The notes: generated from the letters alone by a model not told the origin. 10,048 bases of DNA from CAYRKT01 sp964425005 (GCA_964425005.1 CAYRKT010000054.1:1-10048); one strand, 5' to 3'; positions 1 to 6,472 are shown, counted from the first letter of the stretch. A program made the numbers and translations.

Positions 1-1
1 G

Positions 2-1561
2 GGTTTGGGGGGGCTGGACGTGGCCCTCGCCATGGGCGGAAGGCCGGTGTACCTCACCTACCCCCGGGTGATCAGGGTGGATCTGTCGGGGGAGCTTCGC
101 CCATGGGTCTCGGCCAAGGACGTGGCCCTGAAGCTGCTCTCGATCCTCACCACCAGGGGGAACGCGGGCATCGTCCTGGAGTACGGCGGGGAAGGGGTTA
201 AATCCCTCTCGGTCCCCGAGAGGGCCACCATCGCCAACATGGGGGCGGAGATGGGGGTCTTGACCTCCCTCTTCCCCTCCGACGAGGCGACGCTGGAGTT
301 CTTGAGGGGGCAGGGTAGGGAGGGGGACTGGGTACCCCTGGAGGCGGACCCCGACGCCCGCTACGACGGTCGCCTGGAGCTGGACCTCTCGGAGGTGGAG
401 CCCCTGGTGGCGTGTCCCCACTCCCCCGACCTGGTCAGGCCCGTCTCGGAGCTGGAGGGGCTTAAGCTCGACCAGGTGGCGATAGGGAGCTGCACCAACT
501 CCTCCTACAGGGACCTCATGACGGTCTCCCACGTGCTGAGGGGCAGGGTCGTCCACAAAGACGTCCAGCTCGGGATATCCCCGGGCTCGAGGCAGGTGCT
601 CCTTACCCTCGAGCGGGACGGGGGCCTCGCGCCCCTGATAGCCGCCGGGGCGAGGCTTCTTGAGTGCGCCTGCACCTTCTGCGTGGGGGTCTGCTTCTCC
701 CCGGGCTTCGGAGGGGTTTCGCTCAGGACCAGCAACAGGAACTACCCGGGGAGGAGCGGGACCCCCAACGCCCAGGTCTACCTGGCGAGCCCTGAGACCG
801 CCGCGGCCTCGGCCCTCACCGGGGTCCTCACCGACCCGAGGCGCCTGGAGGAGATGGGCATACCCTACCGGCGGTTTTCCCTCCCCCATAGCTTCGTGCT
901 GGACGACTCCGGCTTCGTCTTCCCCCTCCCCCGGGAGGAGAGGGCTTCCGTCGAGATCAGGAGGGGTCCCAACATAGGGCCCCTGCCGGTGAAGGGGGAG
1001 CTCGGAAGTTCCATCAGGGGTGCGGTGGCCATAAAGGTGGGGGACAAGATCACCACCGACCACATAGTCCCGGCCGGCCCCTACCTGAAGCTCAGGTCCA
1101 ACGTCCCGGAGTACGCCAGGCACGTCTTCGAGCCGGTGGACCCGGACTTCCCGAGGAGGGCGCTGGAGAACAGGGGCAGGGGTCTCTCCAACCTGGTGGT
1201 GGCGGGGGAGAGCTACGGACAGGGCTCCTCCAGGGAGCACGCGGCTTTGTGCCCCATGTACCTGGGTGTGGAGGCGGTGATCGCCAAGTCCTTCGAGCGG
1301 ATACACCTCTCGAACCTGGCTAACTTCGGCGTCCTCCCCCTCCTCTTCGCCGATCCCTCCGACTACTACCGGCTGGAGGTGGGAGACGAGCTCCTCCTCC
1401 CCTCCGTCCGGAGGGACCTGGAGGAGGGAAGGGAGCTGACCGAGGCGATGAGGCCGAGGGATGGGCTCAGGCTCTCCCTCAGGATACCCCTGAGCCAGCG
1501 ACAGAGGGAGCTCGTCCTCCTCGGCGGGGCCCTGGGGAGGGCCTTGAGGGGCGGGAGATGA
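2..1561 (+). CDS. Aconitase-superfamily hydratase (YbhJ/aconitate hydratase-like), 5' end cut by window
   Basis: This is the C-terminal ~519 residues of an aconitase-family iron-sulfur hydratase; the first domain lies outside the window, so the TTG at 5 is not the start. Counting from base 5, visible landmarks are GGLDVALAMGG at the edge, the cluster-ligand motif GSCTNSSY (Cys163), a second ligand pair CTFC (Cys223, Cys226), the NRNYPGRSG and SPETAAASALTG blocks that follow the cluster in the family, and the swivel domain with KITTDHI (around 348-354) and the substrate-binding GQGSSREHA (405-413). Family members isomerise or hydrate tricarboxylic acids with a [4Fe-4S] cluster in the cytosol. 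The second ligand motif is CTFC, not the CGPC of classical aconitases, which points to the uncharacterised YbhJ-like or putative-hydratase branch. A GntR regulator gene follows and could control it. The superfamily is sure; the substrate is not. Confidence 0.85.
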   Translation, partial: GLGGLDVALAMGGRPVYLTYPRVIRVDLSGELRPWVSAKDVALKLLSILTTRGNAGIVLEYGGEGVKSLSVPERATIANMGAEMGVLTSLFPSDEATLEFLRGQGREGDWVPLEADPDARYDGRLELDLSEVEPLVACPHSPDLVRPVSELEGLKLDQVAIGSCTNSSYRDLMTVSHVLRGRVVHKDVQLGISPGSRQVLLTLERDGGLAPLIAAGARLLECACTFCVGVCFSPGFGGVSLRTSNRNYPGRSGTPNAQVYLASPETAAASALTGVLTDPRRLEEMGIPYRRFSLPHSFVLDDSGFVFPLPREERASVEIRRGPNIGPLPVKGELGSSIRGAVAIKVGDKITTDHIVPAGPYLKLRSNVPEYARHVFEPVDPDFPRRALENRGRGLSNLVVAGESYGQGSSREHAALCPMYLGVEAVIAKSFERIHLSNLANFGVLPLLFADPSDYYRLEVGDELLLPSVRRDLEEGRELTEAMRPRDGLRLSLRIPLSQRQRELVLLGGALGRALRGGR

Positions 1562-1665
1562 TCTCCGGCCCCTAGACCCCTTGAGCGAAGCCGAGCTGGG
1601 TGGGAAAATCTTTAGAAACGCCTTTCTTCGGTCGATATGCCAGTTCCTCGGAGGGGAGATGGTTT

Positions 1666-2307
1666 TTGATCCGCAGGAGGTCGCTCAGGGACGAGGTGGT
1701 GGACCACATAAGGGAGGCCATCGCCGAGGGGAGGTTCTCCAAGGGGGACAGGCTGAGGATAGGGGAGCTCGCCAGGGAGCTGGGGGTTAGCCCCACCCCC
1801 ATAAGGGAGGCGTTGAACTACCTCTGCGCCGTCGGGCTGGTGGAGCTCGTGCCCCGGAAGGGCTTTTTGGTCAAGGGGCTTTCGAGGAAGGAGCTGGAGG
1901 ACACGCTGGAGGTCCGGATCTGCCTGGAGAGGATGGCGGTTCGCCTCTTCGTGGAGAGGGCCTCGGAGGAGCACCTCCGCCGCCTCGAGGAGCTCTACGG
2001 GCGGATGAGGAGGGCCTCGGAGCTCGAGGACCTGAAGCTGTCCATGGCCCTCAACGAGGCCTTCCACAGCGCCGTCGTGGAGGGATCGGGGAACGGGGTC
2101 CTGCTCGAGGTGGTGAAGGGGATAAGCGACAAGCTGGGGCTCGTGAGGTTTCTATCCATAAGCAGGTCGGGTAGGATTAAGGAGTCCCTGGCGGAGCACG
2201 GGGAGATCCTGGAGGCCCTGCGGGCCAGGGACGCCCGCAGGGCAGAGGAGCTGGTCGATGCCCACATAAGGAAGGTCAGGGAGATGGTCCTCTCGACCCA
2301 CCTGTAG
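1666..2307 (+). CDS. GntR family transcriptional regulator, FadR/FCD type
   Basis: A DNA-binding regulator of 213 residues if translation starts at the TTG at 1666. I chose that start because GGAGGGGAG at 1650-1658 lies 7 bases before it and the protein then begins MIRRRSLRDEVV, as GntR proteins typically do; an in-frame GTG at 1600 would add 22 unlikely residues. A winged helix-turn-helix spans about 8-70, with the recognition region LARELGVSPTPIREALNYL at 35-53. An all-helical FCD ligand domain covers about 76-205. Its usual metal/ligand positions appear as Asn130, His134, His178 and His200; Asn stands where many members have Asp. Such proteins bind small carboxylates or amino acids and mostly repress adjacent metabolic genes. 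The hydratase gene 104 bases upstream, on the same strand, is a plausible target, but no operator was identified. Confidence 0.9.
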   Translation: MIRRRSLRDEVVDHIREAIAEGRFSKGDRLRIGELARELGVSPTPIREALNYLCAVGLVELVPRKGFLVKGLSRKELEDTLEVRICLERMAVRLFVERASEEHLRRLEELYGRMRRASELEDLKLSMALNEAFHSAVVEGSGNGVLLEVVKGISDKLGLVRFLSISRSGRIKESLAEHGEILEALRARDARRAEELVDAHIRKVREMVLSTHL

Positions 2308-2319
2308 GGGTTTCACCCC
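2307..2319. terminator. Small hairpin at a convergent gene junction (weak candidate)
   Basis: GGGGT (2307-2311), loop TTC, ACCCC (2315-2319). It overlaps the last base of gntR and the stop codon of the minus-strand peroxiredoxin gene, which are only 5 bases apart. A 5-bp stem without a T run on either strand is weak; it may slow converging polymerases or mean nothing. Confidence 0.25.
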
Positions 2320-2771
2320 ATCAGGCAGGAGAGCACCTCCTGGCCGTGTCCCTCGGGCTTTACCCTGGGGTAGACCTTCATGACCCTTCCCTCCTCGTCC
2401 AGGAGGAAGGTGGAGCGGATAACCCCCTCGAACCTCTTGCCGTACATCCTCTTCTCCCCCCAGGCCCCGAAGGCCTTGGCCACCGCGCCGTCCGGGTCGC
2501 TCAGGAGCAGGAAGGGTAGGCCGTGCTTTCCCTTGAACCTCCTGTGGGACTCCACGTCGTCCGGGCTTATCCCGATCACCGTCGCGCCGAGCCCCTCGAG
2601 CTCATCGCTTATCTCCTTGAAGCTCAGGGCCTCCCTGGTGCAACCGGGGGAGTCGTCCTTGGGGTAGAAGTAGAGCACCACCTTCCTGCCCCTCAGGTCC
2701 TCCAGGCAGACCCTCTTGCCCTCGTCGCTCTCGAGGCAGAAGTCCGGGGCCATATCTCCCTCTTTGAGCAC
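2313..2771 (-). CDS. Peroxiredoxin, PrxQ/BCP family, lacking the usual resolving cysteine
   Basis: A 152-residue thiol peroxidase of the bacterioferritin comigratory protein (PrxQ) family, which reduces H2O2 and alkyl hydroperoxides in the cytosol using thiols, usually thioredoxin. The GTG start at 2771 has AGGAGGTGA (from 2786 leftward) 9 bases upstream. The N-terminal GDMAPDF and the catalytic stretch YPKDDSPGCT give peroxidatic Cys44, with Pro42, Thr45 and later family residues (FLLLSDPDG, RSTFLLDEEG) present. Most PrxQ proteins have a resolving cysteine five residues later (CTxEAC); here residue 49 is Leu. Remaining cysteines are 12, 22 and 149, so it is either a one-Cys enzyme or uses a non-standard partner cysteine. 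It lies 18 bases after the glycerate kinase gene and probably shares its transcript. A detoxifying role would suit a strict anaerobe with oxygen-labile selenoproteins; that link is inference. Confidence 0.92.
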   Translation of the reverse strand: MLKEGDMAPDFCLESDEGKRVCLEDLRGRKVVLYFYPKDDSPGCTREALSFKEISDELEGLGATVIGISPDDVESHRRFKGKHGLPFLLLSDPDGAVAKAFGAWGEKRMYGKRFEGVIRSTFLLDEEGRVMKVYPRVKPEGHGQEVLSCLMG

Positions 2772-2789
2772 CTCCTATCACCTCCTCAG

Positions 2790-4034
2790 CTATCTTACCA
2801 GGAGGACCACCACGTCGTTCACGTTGGTCCCCGTGGGGCCGGTGAAGAGGAGGTCGCCGGCGGCCTGGAGGGCCCTGTAGGAGTCGTTGTCCTCCAGTAG
2901 GGCCTGCGGGTCCAGCCCAGCCTCCCTTATCCTGCGGGCGGTCCCACCGTCCACGACGGCCCCGGCCGCGTCGGTGGGCCCATCCGTTCCGTCCGTCCCG
3001 AGGCTCAGGAGGGCGACCCCCTCCAGCCCCTCGACCGAGAGGGCGAAGGAGAGGGCCAGCTCCTGGTTCCTCCCCCCTCTGCCCTTGCCCCTCACGCGCA
3101 CCACCGTCTCCCCCCCCGCCACCAGGGCGCAGGGCCTCCTGAGGGAGGAGCTCCCCGCCAGGGCGCTCTTGGCCGCCGAGGCGAAGAGGAGGCCCACCTC
3201 CCTCGCCTCCCCCTCCAGGTGGGTGGTCAGCGAGAAGGGGCTGTATCCGAGCCTCGAGGCCTCCTCCATGGCTGTGGCGCAGGCCTTGAGGAGGTTCCCC
3301 ACGACCACGGTCTCCACGTGCTCGAGCCTCTTGGGGGTCTCCCTCCTCAGGGCCTCCAGTGCGGCAGGAGATAGCTTGAGCCCGTATCGGGAGGCGATCC
3401 TGAGCGCCTCCTCTGCGGTGGTGCCGTCCGGATGGGCGGGGCCGGAGGCTATGGTGTCGAGCCTGTCCCCCACCACGTCGGAGAGGACCAGGGCCAGGAC
3501 CCTGGCCGGGCGAAGCATCTCCCCCAGCCTCCCCCCTTTGACGGCAGAAAGCCTCTTCCTGACGGCGTTAAGCTCACCTATGGTCGCACCCCCCCTGAGC
3601 AGCGCCTCGGTCACCTCCCTTATCTCCTCGAGGCTCACCCCCTCGGCGGGAAGCTCGAAGAGCGCAGATCCCCCTCCCGAGATCAGGAGCAGGACCGTCT
3701 CCCCCTCCGAAAGCCCCTCCATCAGCTCCAGGGCCCTCCTGGTGGCGGATACGGAGCTCTCGTCGGGCACCGGGTGCGAGGCCTCCCACACCTCGATCCC
3801 CTCTATGGGGCCCTGGCTGTGCCCCCTCTTGGTGATCGCTATTCCCCCTTTCACCCTCTTCCCCAGGACCTCCACGGCGGCCCTGGCCATCCTCCAGGAG
3901 GCCTTCCCGAAGGCGAGTATCCTTACCGGGTCGGAGATCTCCCTCCTCGAGAGCTCCTCCCTGACCGCCCGATCGGGTAGGACGCTCTCTATCGCCCTCC
4001 TGGCTATCCCCCTAAGCTCCTCCCTCATCTCCAA
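2790..4034 (-). CDS. Glycerate 2-kinase, MOFRL family
   Basis: About 414 residues, the usual size for GckA/TtuD-type kinases, which phosphorylate D-glycerate with ATP to 2-phosphoglycerate and feed lower glycolysis. I favour the TTG at 4034 because GAGGGGG (4050-4044) lies 9 bases before it; the ATG at 4028, two codons on, is too far from that site and is the alternative. Visible blocks (TTG numbering): AFGKAS with Lys44, the glycine-rich ISGGGSALFELP (118-129), NAVRKRLSAVKGG (156-168), SDVVGD (185-190), TIASGPAHPDGTT (194-206), and the C-terminal MOFRL domain from about 303 with GKGRGGRNQE (316-325), GTDGTDGPTDAAG (346-358) and TGPTGTNVNDV (398-408). The peroxiredoxin gene follows closely, and the gene diverges from the glycine reductase operon. 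In an amino-acid fermenter glycerate could come from serine via hydroxypyruvate; this is inferred. Longer upstream extensions to 4340 run through the riboswitch and are rejected. Confidence 0.92.
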   Translation of the reverse strand: MEMREELRGIARRAIESVLPDRAVREELSRREISDPVRILAFGKASWRMARAAVEVLGKRVKGGIAITKRGHSQGPIEGIEVWEASHPVPDESSVSATRRALELMEGLSEGETVLLLISGGGSALFELPAEGVSLEEIREVTEALLRGGATIGELNAVRKRLSAVKGGRLGEMLRPARVLALVLSDVVGDRLDTIASGPAHPDGTTAEEALRIASRYGLKLSPAALEALRRETPKRLEHVETVVVGNLLKACATAMEEASRLGYSPFSLTTHLEGEAREVGLLFASAAKSALAGSSSLRRPCALVAGGETVVRVRGKGRGGRNQELALSFALSVEGLEGVALLSLGTDGTDGPTDAAGAVVDGGTARRIREAGLDPQALLEDNDSYRALQAAGDLLFTGPTGTNVNDVVVLLVR

Positions 4035-4134
4035 AGGAAACCACCCCCTCTGAGGCCTTAGTCTAACACAGGGGATCTCCAGAGGCGTTCGCCGGGGTCG
4101 ACGCTCGAGCGCCTCCGGCGGGGTGGAGGGGTTA

Positions 4135-4163
4135 TTGAAAAATTTTAGACTGAGGTATAGAAT
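4135..4163 (+). promoter_or_regulatory. Sigma-70-type promoter of the glycine reductase operon
   Basis: TTGAAA at 4135-4140 and TAGAAT at 4158-4163, each 5 of 6 to consensus, with a 17-base spacer in a locally AT-rich patch of otherwise GC-rich DNA. Predicted transcription start is near 4170, about 35 bases before the riboswitch, giving a leader of roughly 235 bases before the first gene. Confidence 0.75.
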
Positions 4164-4204
4164 AAACCTTGCTCGAGATTGTGAATCGGGTGTCGACGTC
4201 TCCG

Positions 4205-4378
4205 GTGCGGATGATCCCCGCAAGAGAATCCCCTCGTTGAGGGGTGCCGAAGGGGCAAGGGGCGACCCGAATCTCTCAGGCGAAAGGATTGCGGGGGGAC
4301 GCGGCTCTGGAGAAGGCCGTTCGGCCTGCCTAAGGGGCAAGCCCGTGGGCGAATCCCCAAGGCGCTGGGACAGAGCTC
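4205..4378 (+). ncRNA. Tandem glycine riboswitch (aptamer I canonical, aptamer II divergent)
   Basis: A cis-acting RNA in the leader of the grd operon that binds glycine. Aptamer I: P1 pairs CCCCGCAA (4216-4223) with TTGCGGGG (4289-4296); hairpin CCCCTC/GAGGGG (4230-4235 with 4239-4244); then the family hallmarks GCCGAAGGGGCAA (4246-4258) and AATCTCTCAGGCGAAAGGA (4270-4288). Aptamer II: P1 pairs GCTCTG (4304-4309) with CAGAGC (4371-4376); hairpin AGGCCG/CGGCCT (4314-4319 with 4322-4327); then GCCTAAGGGGCAAG and AATCCCCAAGG (4352-4362) where the consensus has GCCGAAGGGGCAA and AAUCUCUCAGG. Upstream GCG (4207-4209) followed by GATGA can pair with CGC (4300-4302) in the linker next to GA, consistent with the leader-linker kink-turn known for this class. 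Glycine riboswitches ahead of glycine-catabolic genes usually turn expression on; that direction is expected here but not shown by sequence. Confidence 0.9.
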
Positions 4379-4401
4379 TCTTCTTTTGGGCGAGGAGGGA
4401 G
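4376..4401 (+). promoter_or_regulatory. Possible expression platform: hairpin hiding the grdX ribosome binding site
   Basis: Immediately 3' of aptamer II, CTCTCTTCTT (4376-4385) can pair over ten positions, three of them G-U, with GAGGAGGGAG (4392-4401), leaving a six-base loop. The right arm is the Shine-Dalgarno of grdX, 4 bases before its GTG. No intrinsic terminator (GC stem plus T run) is seen between the riboswitch and grdX, so control of translation initiation is the simplest reading. How glycine binding would shift this helix is not evident, since it overlaps P1 by a single base. Confidence 0.45.
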
Positions 4402-4405
4402 TGGT

Positions 4406-4834
4406 GTGTCCGAGCGGGGGGATTTTCGCGTTCTCACCAACAACGGGAGGGTCCTTTCCAGGCACCCTGGTCTTTCCTCCTGTGTGCTCCTCTTCTCCTC
4501 CCCGCTGGAGGTCTACGAGGGGGCCCTTCGCCTGCTCTGCGAGGGGTATGAGCTCCTGGTCCATCCCAGGTACGGCAACGTGCGCCTCTCCAAGGCCCCC
4601 TTTCGCACCCTCGTCCTGGCGCGGGGGGGGAGATCTCCATCCCCCGCCTCCTTCGAGCTCCTGTTCTCCTGTCTGGACGAGCTAAAGGAGGGGGGCATGT
4701 GCTCGCCTCCCCTGGATCTGGCCTCGGACTTCATGGACCTCGACCTGGGCCTCGTGGGCGATCTGCTCGAGGACTTGGAGGGGAAAGGAGGTGTGGCCGT
4801 TGGTAGAGGTGAACAAGGACAACTTCGAGGCTGA
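4406..4834 (+). CDS. grdX: GrdX family protein, first gene of the glycine reductase operon
   Basis: A 142-residue cytosolic protein with no signal peptide or membrane segment. The GTG start at 4406 follows GAGGAGGGAG. It matches the GrdX family, which is found at the head of glycine, sarcosine or betaine reductase operons and has no established biochemical role. Recognisable parts are the N-terminal LTNN (10-13), a central block SPLEVYEGALRLLCEGYELL followed by VHPRYGNVRLSKAPFRTLVL (32-71), and an acidic C-terminal stretch ending DFMDLDLGLVGDLLEDLE (108-125). The last dozen codons overlap trxA in another frame, which suggests translational coupling and makes the extreme C terminus less constrained. 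It is the first gene controlled by the riboswitch. Position and motifs make the family assignment fairly firm; its function is unknown. Confidence 0.85.
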   Translation: MSERGDFRVLTNNGRVLSRHPGLSSCVLLFSSPLEVYEGALRLLCEGYELLVHPRYGNVRLSKAPFRTLVLARGGRSPSPASFELLFSCLDELKEGGMCSPPLDLASDFMDLDLGLVGDLLEDLEGKGGVAVGRGEQGQLRG

Positions 4835-5120
4835 GGTGTTGGGGAGCGACCTCCCCGTGGTGGTGGACCTGTGGGGACCCCAGTGCGGCCCCTGCAAGGC
4901 CCTGATGCCCCACGTGGAGAAGCTCGCCGAGGAGTACGCCGGCAGGGTGAAGTTCTGCAAGCTCAACGTGGCCGAGAACAGGAGGCTGGTCATATCGCTC
5001 AAGGTGATGAGCGTGCCCACCTTCCTGTTCTACAGGGGTGGGGAGCTGGTGGAGAAGCTCACCGGCGACGTCACGATCGAGAAGATCAGGGAGGCCGTCG
5101 AATCCAAGCTCCTGGCCTAG
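4800..5120 (+). CDS. trxA: Thioredoxin of the glycine reductase system
   Basis: A 106-residue thioredoxin, normal length. I chose the TTG at 4800 because AAGGAGGTG (4785-4793) lies 6-8 bases before it and the protein then starts MVEVNKDNFEAEVL like other thioredoxins; the GTG at 4791 lies inside that ribosome binding site. The active site is WGPQCGPC with Cys29 and Cys32, buried Asp23, and the cis-proline segment SVPTF (Pro73). Gln28 replaces the Trp or Glu common before the first cysteine. There is an extra cysteine at 53. In glycine reductase, thioredoxin reduces the selenium-sulfur bridge of GrdA after each turnover, so a dedicated copy between grdX and grdE makes sense. Its start overlaps the end of grdX by 35 bases. 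Thioredoxin reductase, often adjacent in clostridial operons, is not in this window. Confidence 0.95.
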   Translation: MVEVNKDNFEAEVLGSDLPVVVDLWGPQCGPCKALMPHVEKLAEEYAGRVKFCKLNVAENRRLVISLKVMSVPTFLFYRGGELVEKLTGDVTIEKIREAVESKLLA

Positions 5121-5138
5121 GGGAAAGGGGGGAAGAGG

Positions 5139-6431
5139 ATGAGGCTTGAGCTGCACAGGGTTAAGGTGAAGGGCCTTCAGTGGACGGACGGCAGAAGCGG
5201 TCTCAAGGACGGGGTGCTCCTCGTGAACAGGGCCGAGCTGGTGGAGCTGCTCTCCGGGGACGAGAGGCTCGCCAGGGTGGACGTGGACCTGGCTCGTCCG
5301 GGCGAGTCGGTCCGGATAGCCCCGGTCAAGGACGTGGTGGAGCCGCGCTGCAAGATCTCCGGAGGGGGCGAGGTCTTCCCCGGCTTCGTGGGGGACGTGG
5401 AGACGGTGGGGTCCGGCCAGACGCTGGTGCTGGACGGGGCCGCGGTGGTGACCTGCGGCAGGATAGTGGGCTTCCAGGAGGGCATCATAGACATGACCGG
5501 CCCCGGGGCCGAGTACACCCCCTTCTCCAGGACCTTCAACGTGGTCCTGATCTTCGAGCCGGTGGAGGGGATAGAGAGGCACGAGTACGAGGCCGCCTGC
5601 AGGCTGGCGGGACTTAAGGCGGCCCACTTCCTGGCCAGGGCCTCGCTGGGGGTCGAGGCCGACGAGGTGGAGGTCTTCGAACTGCCGGGCTTCGGGGAGC
5701 TCCTGGCGGAGGCGCCCAGGGGCCTGCCCAAGGTGGCTTACCTCTACATGCTCCAGTCCCAGGGCCTGTTGCACGACACGTGGGTCTACGGGGTCGACGC
5801 CAAGAGGATCCTTCCCACCATCATCCACCCCAACGAGGTCATGGACGGGGCCATAGTCTCCGGCAACTGCGTCTCCGCCTGCGACAAGAACACCACCTAC
5901 CATCATCAGAACAACCCCGTCATCCGGGAGCTCTACAGGAGGCACGGCAAGGAGCTCGTCTTCGTGGGCGTGGTGATAACCAACGAGAACGTGACCCTGG
6001 CCGACAAGAAGAGGTCCTCCTCCTACGCGGCGAAGCTCCTGCACCTGCTGGGGGTGGACGGGGCCATCATCACGGAGGAGGGCTTCGGCAACCCCGACAC
6101 GGACCTGATCATGAACTGCGTCAAGGCGGAGAGGCTGGGGATAAAGACGGTCCTGATCACCGACGAGTACGCCGGCAGGGACGGGGCCAGCCAGTCGCTG
6201 GCGGACGCCGCCAGGGAGGCTAACGCCGTGGTGACCGCCGGCAACGCCAACGCGCTGATAGAGCTCCCCAGGCTCGAGCGCTTCATAGGCTATCCCGAGT
6301 ACTTGGACGTGATAGCCGGCGGCTTCGCCGGATCCCTCAGGGAGGACGGCTCCGTCCTGGTGGAGCTTCAGGCCATAACGGGCGCCACCAACGAGCTGGG
6401 CTTCAGCAGGATAGGCGCCTACACCATCTAG
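5139..6431 (+). CDS. grdE: Glycine reductase complex protein B, subunits alpha and beta proprotein GrdE
   Basis: A 430-residue proprotein of the substrate-specific protein B. The ATG at 5139 follows GGGGGGAAGAGG and lies 18 bases after trxA. GrdE proteins are cleaved at an Asn-Cys bond; the new N-terminal cysteine becomes a pyruvoyl group that forms a Schiff base with glycine. The site is visible as SGNC, with Asn243 and Cys244, followed by VSACDKNTTYHHQNNP. Other family stretches include GRIVGFQEGIIDMTGPGAEY (around 107-126), HDTWVYGVDAKRILPTIIHP (around 212-231) and GFGNPDTDLIMNCVKAERLG near 310-330. The predicted fragments are about 243 and 187 residues, as expected for the family. The N terminus lacks a signal, so it acts in the cytosol. 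Closely related GrdG (sarcosine) and GrdI (betaine) exist; the glycine riboswitch and the surrounding grdX-trxA-grdE-grdA-grdB order support glycine specificity. Confidence 0.96.
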   Translation: MRLELHRVKVKGLQWTDGRSGLKDGVLLVNRAELVELLSGDERLARVDVDLARPGESVRIAPVKDVVEPRCKISGGGEVFPGFVGDVETVGSGQTLVLDGAAVVTCGRIVGFQEGIIDMTGPGAEYTPFSRTFNVVLIFEPVEGIERHEYEAACRLAGLKAAHFLARASLGVEADEVEVFELPGFGELLAEAPRGLPKVAYLYMLQSQGLLHDTWVYGVDAKRILPTIIHPNEVMDGAIVSGNCVSACDKNTTYHHQNNPVIRELYRRHGKELVFVGVVITNENVTLADKKRSSSYAAKLLHLLGVDGAIITEEGFGNPDTDLIMNCVKAERLGIKTVLITDEYAGRDGASQSLADAAREANAVVTAGNANALIELPRLERFIGYPEYLDVIAGGFAGSLREDGSVLVELQAITGATNELGFSRIGAYTI

Positions 6432-6455
6432 GTGGGGCTTTAGGTCGATCTGGCT

Positions 6456-6466
6456 GGAGGAGGTGA
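6456..6466 (+). promoter_or_regulatory. Very strong ribosome binding site of grdA
   Basis: GGAGGAGGTGA ends 6 bases before the grdA ATG and matches the 16S anti-Shine-Dalgarno over nine consecutive bases (AGGAGGTGA, 6458-6466). It is the best site seen in the operon, in keeping with the high amounts of selenoprotein A that glycine reductase needs. Confidence 0.6.
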
Positions 6467-6472
6467 AAGGAG

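Noticed and set aside
1562..1665. A promoter for gntR (TTGAGC at 1581, AAAATC near 1605)
   Set aside because: The -10 match is poor and there is no supporting feature; the gene could equally be co-transcribed with the hydratase.
2887..4053. A 388-codon plus-strand frame opposite the glycerate kinase gene
   Set aside because: Ser/Pro/Leu-rich shadow with no motif; the minus strand has all the MOFRL kinase motifs.
4372..4379. Palindrome AGAGCTCT as an operator
   Set aside because: It is formed by the 3' strand of aptamer II P1 plus the following pyrimidines and is explained by the RNA structure.
4123..4564. Overlapping open frames on both strands across the riboswitch
   Set aside because: The region is explained by the promoter and structured RNA; neither product resembles a protein and neither has a ribosome binding site.
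4731..6044. A 437-codon open frame on the minus strand opposite trxA and grdE
   Set aside because: Same shadow effect; the protein is His/Leu/Pro/Gly-rich without domains, while the plus strand has conserved families.
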